The notes beneath the pieces are model-generated. The model was not told where the DNA came from, searched no databases, and saw only the letters and a list, made by a program, of their open reading frames with translations. A program made the position numbers and the translations under genes. This document shows positions 47,745 to 59,104 of a DNA stretch of 64,000 nt, one piece after another. Location of the stretch: contig AZLU01000004.1 in the NCBI GenBank assembly GCA_002224055.1, positions 449,405-513,404 of the forward strand, given 5' to 3'. Origin of the DNA: Pezizomycotina sp. ARF18 (Eukaryota; Ascomycota). Each line of letters opens with the position of its first letter. Position 1 is the first letter of the stretch.

Positions 47745-50604
47745 TGCTCCATTTCAACATGAGAGGCGGCAGGCTAGTTATTTTATATTGAAGCTGTGGG
47801 AGGAGAAAAGGAATGTCATTGTTTCAAGGGGTGGGGAGTGGGATGGGAGGGAAGCGTATGAGAAGTGGGGAGGATGTATTTGCAGAATAGCGCTGTCGAT
47901 GACGGATTACCAGACCGGACGCCAGAGGCGGCTGAGGAGGGCGAGGAGACGATGATGACTATTCCGAAAGCGGAAGTGAAGAGAAAAAAAAAAGAAAAAA
48001 AAAAAAAGAACGGGATAAAATGACTTCGAGCGCTTTAGCTATCGACACTTTCTGTGTTTTTTTGACTCTCCGTGGAAACTACGTAGAATAGGATGAATTG
48101 AAAAGCGCATGCATAATAGTTGGCCGGCTAAAAACCAATTACGCCCAATAACAGCTCGGATCAAAATAAATTGACAATATAGCTGATATCGGTCTCGGAG
48201 TAGGCAGTGTCCGTGCTTTATACCTGCGAGACATGAATCGCTGACAGACGGTGACAGCTACATCCACCGTTAATGAAAATACAGAGCTCTGAAAATAACA
48301 GGTCTAGGCATACGTATTATCTGTCCTAAGCGAGACGTTGAATTCATCCGTAATTAATCGTAGAGATTGACGAGATATATTTCCCTTTGAAATTTGTTTG
48401 AACATAGCAGGGAGATTGGAGCAAAAGGTTTTGTGGGTGTGCGTCGCCGTAGTTTGCGTGTGTTTTGCTCATCTTGTATAATAATTATATAGAACTTCTT
48501 TATTAATTTTATCAAGAGGCTTCAACGATAAGTTGCCAACTCAAAATCATTTTTCAAAAAAGGTTATAATTCAATCATTGAATATAATAAAACATTCTAA
48601 AATATAATAATTAAAATGTAACTGAATGAATTAAACAAAATATATATAAATATAATTAATATCGAGGTTCTTTTATAATTTGTTTGAGAGACAGTTGATT
48701 TGCTCTGCTAATACGTATAAAGATATGCAAAACACAGAAATAGGCGAACACACACTCAAAAACTTTTGCTCCAATTTCCATATGGCATGAAAAGCCGAAA
48801 TTTTTGAAGATCGATCGAGATGAGGATCGTCGTTTGAGCTATTAAATAGCTAATTAGGCTACTTTCGCGAAACGACGCGAACCTTCGGAACATTCCGAGC
48901 AAACCCATATATTGGATATTTTCTCCTTTTCTTTTCATAATAAGTGCATCAGACAGCTTCTAAAAGTTTCTTCTCAAAGGCGGCTCGAATCACGACATCT
49001 AAAATACATCTGAAATCTCGCCCTATGGTATCTTTAACCTATATTCTCGGAGCTTCCACGCTACTTCGTCGTCGCGGCGTCAGCTATGCCAATCCCAGTC
49101 GGCCGGCTACACGTACCCAAGCACCATGATAACAAAATCAGAAGCACGCCATTCTCCTAATACCTTCGGTCCATATATCTAAGTCGTGCCGTCTAGTCAC
49201 TTGAAGGAAATGCCTTGAGCGGGGTACGTTACGAAAGCTCTTATATAACGCTCTTACGATTTGACGACAGTTTTTCCGTGATTCACGGAAATGCAACGGA
49301 TAAATGATTTCATGAAAGTTACACGGGGATGGTCTATCATCGGGGCTATCACGAAGTGATGTCTAGGATTCTGGATCTAATTTGGGGTCGATATCTCACA
49401 TTTATGTCGCTGCATTATAACAAACTTACTGTTCCACATCTTGTACTACGCTTTTTTAAGTTTTATTTTACATTTTCCACTGTATGGCTTCATTTCGCGT
49501 AAGGGTTTAAGCTCGCATGAGGTACAAGCTCTACCTAATATCGGCCTTGTACGGTCATGGAAGAAATAAAGAGGAGATTGAAGGAGTACAAAATTGTATA
49601 TATTCTCGCGAGCCTAGAAGCTATCCACAATAATGATATTACACGAAAAAAAAAAGACGACTTAAAACTTAGATTAGAAAGTGACACGTGCAAAAGAATA
49701 CTGTAAGGACGCGACTTTGAGAAACGATGTACAGGCGAAACACTTGTACCGGTATATATTAAAAAAACGTATACATGTGATTTAATGGGTGTATTATCGA
49801 TGCTATACTATGAAGTTGCCGGTGTATTTACGTACAAAACATTTACGTATTGATATTACGTTTCTAATCTGGAAAGCTTTTGATTTATTGAAGGATTAAT
49901 ATTTCCCGCTATGCTTCGCCTCACAGGAAACCTGAGTAGGTAGGATTCACGATCGCTATGAGTATTTGCACATCGAATAGATAATTGCTGTATTGATGCT
50001 GTTTCTCACATTCGCGTTCGCGGTATCCGAACTTGTTCTTCAGCCTGCATAAGCATGTAACCTTGACCCGCGGCTGTTAAACCTACACCTTTATTTCCAC
50101 GAAGATCTCGTCCTAAACTCTAGATTCGATGAATATAATTTGGGGTCGCTGGCCTTAATAGAAGCGTTAAACTGAAAGTGATATTAATAATCACGAATAA
50201 GATTGCAAGTCATATTTTCAAAGTTCCACAATTTCTTGTTTTTGTGCGTCTAGATAATTATAGATGATAATAATAAATAGAGTCACCAGACTTTTCTAAT
50301 ATCATTGTTCATCGTTTCTTTCTTCTCCATTTCCTTTGCTTTCTAGATACCAAAGTAATAAAAGAACATCCACATTTTTTATATAAATATTCATAAAATC
50401 TTCTCCGTTAATCTCCCCGTTCGTCTTTCTTCGCTATCTTTATTCTTAAACGTCAAACCCTTTGACTTTAAGCATAATAAAGCATTTATCCACTAAAATT
50501 CAAGAAACATATCTCCACCGGGCCATCGATCAAAATCCCATCAAGAGATACGCTCATAAGCAACCGAACAGTAAATAGACTAGAAACACACATAATCCGC
50601 AACC
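47745..50604. other. Gene-empty stretch
   Basis: A purine-rich region at 47,780-48,015 with A/G runs follows the small gene, then AT-rich sequence without supported frames. The 48.5-48.7 kb part is especially AT-rich (TATATAAATATAATTAAT). Confidence 0.5.
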
Positions 50605-51060
50605 ATGCACTCCGAAATGTCCCTCCCACCCCCTCTCCAAACCCTTGAAAAGCTACCTACGGAGACGATCTTGCAATACCTCAAGCGCTCCCAGAACCTC
50701 TACCACCACCTAAAGCTCATCGGCGAAAGTGTTAGCGAAGCCACCGCGTGGAGCTCACTTTTGCAAAACTAATCCCGTACGATAGCGACGATACGTTTGA
50801 TATTGAGCAGAACTGGACGAGCTAGAAGGAGCAGAGATTAAGAAGAGGATGGACCGAAAGAGAAAGACAGAGAAAACGTTTGCGACGCGTTTTTGACTGT
50901 GAAGGAAGTGGAGGCTGAGAAGGGGTTTTGGGAAGTTGAGGTTTTCTTGGTAGAAGATGTAGATAGGATGAGGTTCAATGTCTTACAGGGGTATATATTG
51001 GAGGATTCGCTGAGGAATGGAGCTATACTTTGTCCCCCGGGCGAGATATCAGAGTCATGA
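50605..51060 (+). pseudogene. F-box-like coding island (frame-broken)
   Basis: The ATG at 50605 opens MHSEMSLPPPLQ, then TLEKLPTETILQYLKRSQNL, which has the L-P-x-E-x-(I/L)-x-x-(I/Y)-L pattern of an F-box start. F-box proteins link substrates to SCF ubiquitin ligases. The sense then passes through other frames: RVELTFAKLIPYDSDDTFDI, LEGAEIKKRMDRKRKTEKTF, and FLTVKEVEAEKGFWEVEVFL, then YILEDSLRNGAILCPPGE to a TGA at 51058. Three frame changes in about 150 residues. Base composition is richer in G and C than the desert around it. The length is short for an F-box protein, so this may be a remnant. Without a search the F-box label is tentative. Confidence 0.4.
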
Positions 51061-54000
51061 TGTTTAATGTTTAAACGCTGAAGGGATTGCGATTAGACTT
51101 TACTGCTGAAAGAGAGTATAATAGGTGTAAAGAATGTATCAATTTGTAATATGCATTTATTAAAGAGGTTCATAATAATTTCTAGTTAGAGGCTTTAAGT
51201 AGGAAAATTGAAAATTCCGGAAAGATCTTCCACTTTATCTTTTTTTTTTCTTCTTTTGGCCTTGAAATGCTAGTAATTTTTTATAATGTCGATGTTATCC
51301 CCATTGTTTTCGCCAGTCTACTATGCGGCCTTCCATTCAGATGAATCACCGCTCCAAACAACAACTACATTCACCTGAGTAATTATAAGACATCTGATGG
51401 TCTTTGTTGCAATATATAATTAACGGCATCTTTACCCGTCTTATACGCAGATAACAAGCTTTCCGAACAAAAAGCTTCGCCTGGATCGTACCTCCGGCGT
51501 CATTTAAAGCAAATATGCTCCGGCTATCTGACATAGTATCCATCAAGACGAAAGAGGGAAAGGAAGGTGTCGATTAGTCTAACGCTCGCGGGATATTGCT
51601 TCGAATTAATGAAGAATGCCGTGACGTTTCATAACTTTACCTAACTTCGGCGCACATGTCACACAATTAAGACTCTCAAAATGTTATCATTCTGCGATTT
51701 AGGATCTGAGGTCTTTTCAGCACTGGAAAAAAACACATTAAGAAATCAAACACGACTATATAAACAATATCTTAGCGAGATGTAGATGTCTCACAGTAGT
51801 CCCTGTAAGGAATTAAATGGAAAGTCGCTGAGGATAACGACCAGAAGCGTAGGATAAAGCACAGGGAGCCATTTTAAACTTCCTTTCCATTCTCCTTCTT
51901 ACTGGGAAGTACAGCAAAGAGGATAACTTTAATACAATTTACGGAATAAAAATCCAACAAAATCCAGAATCGAGTCATATTGTGGAAATCGATTCACTAG
52001 CTATACTACCAAGTCCGCATAACACAACAAAAACCGGTACCGCGGTCAATTATATACATACAAACATTTTACTAAGGTATTAGGCGTCTCACGCAGACCG
52101 ACGAATCATTTTTGATAGAAAGGTTCTGTGATGGCAGATCAACATATCCGGGTTATTATACTCGAGGGTCTAGTTTATACGTATCTTCGATAGTCATTTA
52201 CCCGACCTGAAAGCCGATACACAGGTTACAAGTACGGATCGATGAGAAGAATTGATTTATTCCCGATCTTAAAAAAACATTATGCAGAGACTGCCACGCA
52301 GAATTTGGTTAAATGGCCTTCGGATCCACAATCGATATTCCTCGCCTATTTTGTCTCAGCGAATTTAACACCGCTCATCTACATGGTCATCCATTCGCAC
52401 TATTTTATCTTTGTTAGTCGATTTCTAAGCCCTCGGAGATTCCCAGAAGGCTGGATTATAGTATCTGTGGGTATCTGAAGGCACTCCGGCAGCCAGCTCG
52501 TGCTGGAATTCCAACGCTCTACGATATTAGTCCCGCGGTGGCAAGTTATACCAATGCCAGGTATTTAATGGATGCTATAACTACTACCGCTACAAGTGCC
52601 CATATTGTTTTTCTCCCAAGGGTATAATAATTTTGGACTGGAAGTGTGGGAGTTCTCCCCAATCTAAAGCAAACAAAGTCAATCCATATGCGTAGCAGCT
52701 CTGTTTAGAACTCCAGTGAGCGGCAACAGACACAATATACTTCGCCACAAGCCTTCTTGTGCTCGTTTAGAAGATCTTTATGCAGTATATTAGTTTATAA
52801 AACTCCATCGAAATTCGAAACGATATTCGGTATTTTTCGCATTCCAAGGGCCACTATAAAAGTGCATACATCTTAGAAATTTCCGCGTAGGGTTCCATAA
52901 AGGCCGAATTATCCAGTGTTTGTAGCACGACAACTTATAACCAGATCAAGTAAATAGTTACAATAACAACATACAAGTCTTGTTGCGGTATTGGCCCTCT
53001 TAAGAACAGGATGGCGTGGTAAAATACCCCATCTTCGGCGTTCTCAACTGCAGATATTATTGCGCCAATTAGAAGCTACTAGATAAATTTTTGATAAAAG
53101 CAGGAGCCTACCTACACTAGAACTATACTCAATAGTTATGCTAGGTCGTGACCCGTCATAAAAATTTAGTTGGGCTACCAATGAACGTCCCGCTCAGAGC
53201 CTTATAATGTTAGCGAAAAAGCGCACCATTGACATCCGTATAAGCGTCGTGAAGTGGATAGGCATTTTCGCCTTCCTATACTGGAGTATGGAAGAAGATG
53301 AAGTTAATATATACCATTGGGCTCCAAAAAGAATATGTCATATGTCCCTACCGTCATGTCACGAGTTGATACGTCATAGCAATCGAAATTAGACTGAAGG
53401 TTTGCTCTGTGAGAGTTCATAGTAAATTCGATCCAAGACAAACTTCCTAGGATCTTCTCACGGTTCGATTTATACACGGGTGGCTTCATATTTTACACTT
53501 ATATCGAATTTTGTACGAGTTGAATCGTATCTAAATCCATCTCTACTATTGCTCAACCTTCTCAAATCGCGATCAAATAAGAATCATTCAAAGAGCATGA
53601 TAAACAAGCTGAGACGCTCTTGACTGAAAAGCACGACCACCCATCAAATGTTGACATAGGGAACAGCTTAGGATACATTCGCATTTTAGGGTCTTCCGCT
53701 GCAATAATAGACTATCGCATTCAAATGTAGTCGAAGTATACCGTGACCGGTACTAGATTTTGTAGAAATCATCCGTGATAACTCTTTTCAACCTCTTAAA
53801 ATTGGAAAACGGCTCAGATTCAACTCGTTCAACCGTCTGCACATAGATAAGCATCGCCCGTGTATCGAGACCACGAAACACCTTGACATAATAAGCAGAG
53901 AGGAGTATTCTATATAACACGAATAGGCACTCTATTGTAGGAATTACTCAATAATCCCAATGATCTTACGGCTTCAAAGCGAAGATCGTCATCATTGACC

Positions 54001-55848
54001 CTAAAAATTACGAGCCGACAACTATGCCCAAAACTCGCTATCTAGAGAGTATAACGATCTGACGACTAATCCGCATCGCTCCATAGAGTAAGTAGATGGT
54101 GAGACCTGTTTCAAGCAACACCGTCGCTATCGCGCTTCCGAGATTTGCTGAAGGCATACCCGTCAAGGACAAGCCGACGCCCGATGAATTGCCGAGCTTT
54201 TATAATGTTTCACAACTGAGGTATTTTATAGGACTGATATTGTTACTGTATAGTATTTTCATCACATGGGGTTCAAAGACGAATTACTTCCTCTATAGAC
54301 TTGTTCGATGATCCTGGAAGGTATAAACCAAATTTATCTCTGAAGCCCCATAAATTCGGAATCTATCGCCACGAACACCAAGACCCTCGAGCTTAAAACC
54401 TCTATATGCTTCATCATACAGTAACCTACGACTTAGAGTACGCGCTACCGCACCGCTTATGAAGTTGCTACAAACATATTTGAGGGTCCTCCCCCCCCCC
54501 CCCCCTATCTTGAATAGATTATTGAGGAATGCTCGCCTTTAAAGAACGGAAGTGCCACAATATAAAATTTGCCCACAAACTTGACTTGTGACAGCCTTTC
54601 CTCGCGAGAAATTGATATCCAGTCTCAACGGGTCGTATCAGCGCTAAACTTTCCCGCTGTTACACAGGCTAGCAGGGTTATCTCTTGTAGTAATTACGTA
54701 AAAGAAGCTTTTTACCTGCCATTGCTGACGGAAGACATTGTATTACTCTAGATAGGGTAATGTGGCGATTCAACAAAATCATTTACGATCTTGAGATTAC
54801 AATTGTATCTAAGAATTATAACGTTCAGTTTGACAAGATGCAAAGTGCTTGAAGGCTTAACTTGGTTCGCGAAGCTCTGTATGATGTTTCCCGTTCCCCT
54901 GACAGTTACCAGTAACATCTCTACCTTTGTATATCGAAATTAAATATAAAAGCAAGTGAATTTTGAGATACGTAGCTACAGTTACGTAGGTCGTTACTTC
55001 CTCTAAGGTGATGAGCGTGTTCAGCACGGATCAGTAGTCTCAATGTCGCTTCGAGTTACCCCGACCCCCGATTCCCCGAAGCCACGGTATTGGTGGAGCC
55101 GCAAAAGGATTAACGGTTCCAGTCAAAACACTGGAGATACCTCGGCATCTTTTTCTTAGCAAAACCGTATGGAGATTGCGACCAGGAAGGGTGATAAAAC
55201 GTGTCCTGCGCTTAGTGTAAGCTTGCGATCGCATTGTCTCTGGATTTATTCCAGCTGTCATCTCCGTTGAGGAGTCAAGACTGACCGGGGGATTGCGTGA
55301 GCAAGGATGAACGTGGTTGGACGAAATGCGATGCTGAAGTAATCCTTGCCTTTAAATATTATGAGCATCGCCAGCTAATTAACTGCTTCTTCAACAATTT
55401 TATGAACTTCTTTTTCATCTGAACACCTTCACGATTTGACGATCTTGCTTTAATTCTCCTTTATTACTTATACTAACTACTACGCCGTTCTTTCTATTCC
55501 TCTGTATTTCTTCTAGCCTTCGACTTGTCCAGTGAAAAAAAAGAAAAGAACGCCGCGAAATAGCGCAGTTTTTACTCGCGTCTTAAAGTGTGGATAAAAC
55601 GGGATCAATCAATTCTCCGTTTTGGTTTCGCTTTATGTATCACCCCACAAGAAATTGAAACATCCTCAGAAAATATTTTAATTAAGACAAAGATCAAGGC
55701 AAAACAAAAAAAAAAAAAAACTCGGGGAAAATAAATTTACCTAAGAAATATACCTATCACGATCCATCTGCTCAATCATCATCATTGAATTTCATCCTCA
55801 TTACCGTCGTCTTCGGGCCAGGATTCTGAAGGATTGACAGTCGACAAC
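51061..55848. other. Gene-empty TpA-rich stretch
   Basis: No gene supported. Frames of 60-78 codons lack any signature. A C15 run lies at 54491-54505, unusual in AT-leaning DNA. The last 350 bp becomes T/C-rich with A runs (55,700-55,722) and is likely the promoter of the thioesterase-like gene. Confidence 0.55.
54491..54505. repeat. C15 homopolymer
   Basis: Fifteen consecutive C within AT-leaning sequence. Confidence 0.95.
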
Positions 55849-57089
55849 ATGGCGGCGCTAAGCAAGCTAGGGAATTTACCGCTGCAACTGCTTACTGCTT
55901 TTGCGGCTTACACGAACCCCACAACGATGACGATGCAGCGCTTTCGGTGGATCCTGTTCTGGTTCATGATACTGATAAATCGCAAGGTTATACCGTTCGT
56001 CTGGCACGTAAGTATCCCATACTCATATTAGCTCTCTTTATATTCTCTTAGTCGTGTTTTCGCATATTCACGTCATCGTCGCGAGAATCATCCCATCTCT
56101 GTCGCCCGCTGACATTTCTCACTTCCAACAGTCGCGCTTCTACAGCGCCCTATTCCGCCACCTCCTCTTCCGCCGGCAGAAGCTGCCCAACCCCGCGCAC
56201 CTCTTCGCCCCCGTCGTTATCTCCTCCCGCTCGCCCCTGTACGAGTGCGACTTCAACTTTCACAAGTCCAACAGCACCTACTTCGCCGACCTCGACATCG
56301 CGCGTACCCACCTCGTCACTCACATCATCAAGAAATCCTTACGCATACGCAGGCAGCGCGGCGAGCGGCCGATGTACGTCGCCCTCGGCGGCGTCTGCTG
56401 CCTCTTCCGCCGCGAAATAAAGCCCTACGAAAAATACGAAATGTGGACGCGCGTCCTCGCGTGGGATAATAAGTGGTTCTGGGTCGTCTCGCACTTCGTC
56501 TCAAAGCCGAATAAAGGTGGCGAGAGGAAGGTTTTCGCGTCGGCGCTGAGTAAGTACGTCTTCAAGAGCGATCGGAAGACGATCCCACCTGTTGTTGTAC
56601 TTGAGGAGAGCGGGTATTACCGCCGATCGGGACCAGTTTGGAGGCAAGGAGTTTGGGGAGGAGAGTCTTTTGAGGAGCGCGGAGGCGGTGGGGGATTCGA
56701 TATTGCATACGAGGTTGCAGCACCTTAGTTCCGCGAACGCGAGCACGGCGGAACCTTCGCGCGCGAGCTCGCCGGCGCCGCAGTCGCAGGCGTGGCTGAA
56801 GGAGAATAAGGTGATGGATGATGGGTCGGTTGTGGACATTGGCAGTTTGAAGTCGTCGGCGAGCGACGGGAAGGGTTCCTCTATAGGCAAAAGAGGTAGC
56901 GGTGAGGAATACGTGCCGCAGCTAGGCGCCGATAGAATCGACGTGTGGGATTGGGACACGGTCGAGCGGGTTCGGCTGCACGGGCTGGAGATCGCGAATA
57001 ATATGCTGAGGCTGGACGCGCTGGAGAACGAATTTGAAAACGGTAACGGGAGGAGCGGCATCAAGGGGAAGGCACCTATGACGTTTTGA
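55849..57089 (+). CDS. Thioesterase-like (hotdog, THEM6/4HBT_2 type) protein
   Basis: The best preserved gene. Exon 1 (55849-56007) encodes an N-terminal membrane-anchor-like segment, MQRFRWILFWFMILINRKVI and PFVWH. A GTAAGT-CAACAG intron (56008-56131) joins it to SRFYSALFRHLLFRR. The core has SPLYECDFNFHKSNSTYFAD, DLDIARTHLVTHII, YVALGGVCCLFRREIKPYEK, YEMWTRVLAWDNKWFWVVSH and KVFASALSKYVFK. That order (ECDFN...NSTYFADLD, GG...RREI-P-E, R-L-W-D-KW) matches fungal and animal THEM6-like hotdog proteins, thought to be acyl-CoA thioesterase relatives; the substrate is unknown. Near 56,615 one frame change leads to a GC-rich tail (DRDQFGGKEFGEESLLRSAE, then SPAPQSQAWLKENK, VWDWDTVERVRLHGLEIANN) ending at 57089. 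The tail of about 160 residues seems long for the family. The ATG at 55849 is the first in frame. Confidence 0.75.
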
Positions 57090-58618
57090 ACGGGTATAAG
57101 TTTGCTTCATGTATATTTTCTACGCCTATATTACTATCAATGGTAGGTATTACTACCGGATCTCTCGATCCTACGTGATAGTCTTTTCATTGCCTTTTCA
57201 ATTTTTTTCCTAATCGTTATTCTAGTACCAGGCGCAACAAGTTACATGGCTGAATTATTACACTATACCTAGGATTACAGTTTAAATTAGTACCAAATAC
57301 AAAATAATAATGCATGTATTCCCATAATAGTTCCTTCAGAATTTCACGAGACGATGAAGATGACATTGACTTGAGTGTAGTAAGACGCCACCCAAATTTC
57401 GCAATTCTATAGCTGAGCCTACGTATAAGTTTACCACGTTCCTTACTTAGGTTAAGCTATATACAGATCAAAGATAAGACAATCATAATCGGTCACGCAA
57501 GTTCAGATATCCGACAAGAGCCATCGGACCTCCGACGGCCTTCAAGTTTTCTCTGACACCAATTCACACGTCCAGCGATGAATTTAACTGATAACTATCG
57601 AAATCCTTATCTTCCTATTTGTTTGATTCCGCATCTGCACACGCGTCTATAGGCGCCCTCACGATTTTTTTAAGACTGGGGTTTTCAGTGCGTAGCGCGC
57701 AAAAATAAATAAATAAATAAATAAAAGAAAAAAAAAGGAAAAAAAAAAAAAAACTTTGCTGACTCTGGCAGTCTAACTGATAATAAATTTCCTGAATATA
57801 TGGGTTAGTAATGCTCGATGAGCAGAGAATTGATTTCGCCGTAGGGCGCCCGCGAAATCGACGACTAGATGTAGACTTTCACTCATAAAGTAGAGCAGCT
57901 CGAGCAGTGTCCCAAAAGAAGGCACTGGGCGAGGGTCCATACGGTTGCCAAAACAATCATCGTGACTCTTTCAGAAAATGGATGTTAGACCACCATGTAT
58001 ATAAGGACCTCGTTCCCCCTCCATGTCTAGAAGGGGACCTCAATCACCTCAATATACAACAATCAACCTCCATATGCATTCGGTGCTCCAACAATGGAGA
58101 CGGAAAGAAATCGGCATCACTGCCAAGTTGTATAATCGTACTAGCGCAAGGCATTATGGCAAAATTGCAAAAATCTCTTGAATGTAGCAATATGTGAAAG
58201 GCTTCCAGGAGCTTAAGCGAGCCTTCGTTGGTTAAAATCTTACGCATAGTGCTCCAGTGCACAATATCTAGCTATAGACATCGTCGTGGCATTATTCATT
58301 GAAATTAGACGTTATTTTTTCGACGTTAGAGGTTATTTTGGTTAAACAAGTGGCCATAAGCACCACGGTCGCCTTGTTTACTGTCAAATCTTTTATAAAA
58401 CCCTCCATCACGCTGCTAGCAAAATTGATCAAAGAGGAGCCGGAGTGTATAAACAGTCAACCTACAGCCTTATAAGATTTCTTGATTGTATTTCCTTCAT
58501 CGCAATTAAGTTCTCTTCTAGTACTAAAGCTTTGAGAACCTTACGACAGAATAGTTCTATACTAAAACGAATAAAAATCTCGACTAGAAATACCATGATC
58601 GAACCCAACTTCCTTTAG
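57090..58618. other. 3' flank and gene-empty stretch
   Basis: No gene. An (AAAT)n array followed by two A-rich runs lies at about 57,703-57,753. A 96-codon frame at 57907-58197 has no recognisable feature and is not called. Confidence 0.5.
57703..57753. repeat. (AAAT)n and poly-A low-complexity tract
   Basis: Five AAAT units, then A-rich runs broken by single G or GG. This is one of the few homopolymer tracts in the right-hand desert. Confidence 0.9.
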
Positions 58619-59104
58619 AGTATATCCACCCTCGTCCTTACCAACCTCACATTCGCTCGCCAAACCTGGGAAGACGACGACCCTTCCCGCGCACCGAATT
58701 ACGTTGCCACTGCCCTAAACGGCTTCACAGAGCATGAACAGAATCAAGTCACGAAAACGCTCTGCTGCAATATAAAAGCGGCAAACTACTTCGATTAGAC
58801 CTACCACTACGGCGGCTGGTGCTCATTTTGGCATCCGCAGCGTACTCTTGCTAATGAGAATAACATCGTTAATAACTGGACGGATTGGACTGCATACAGA
58901 GGATGAATGCGTTACGCGGTCGTGGTCGTATTTGATATACAGACTAAGTGATGAAAGTGTGGAGATACGAAGGAGTGTGGGAGGATTGAGTCTGTTGTAA
59001 GGTCGATGTTTGATTGAGATATCATAGGGTCGATTTTATGGACGAGGACTAATACATACAACATACAGTTTATTCCGGATGAGGAGGCCTTTGACGAAGA
59101 ATAA
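58619..59104 (+). pseudogene. Decayed coding island with in-frame stops
   Basis: Long stretches remain readable: STLVLTNLTFARQTWEDDD, SRAPNYVATALNGFTEHEQN, QVTKTLCCNIKAANYFD, a TAG at 58796-58798, YHYGGWCSFWHPQRTLANEN, NWTDWTAYRG, then VVVVFDIQTK, CGDTKECGRIESVVRSMFD, a TGA, and DIIGSILWTRTNTYNIQFIP with a final DEEAFDEE at 59104. The 5' side begins after a CCTTTAG acceptor-like site at 58618. The stops fall where Trp or Arg/Gln would fit, as expected from C-to-T or G-to-A changes, rather than frame slips. I do not recognise the family. The motif LTFAR plus acidic residues loosely echoes LTFAK in the 50.6-kb island, which may be chance. Confidence 0.4.
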
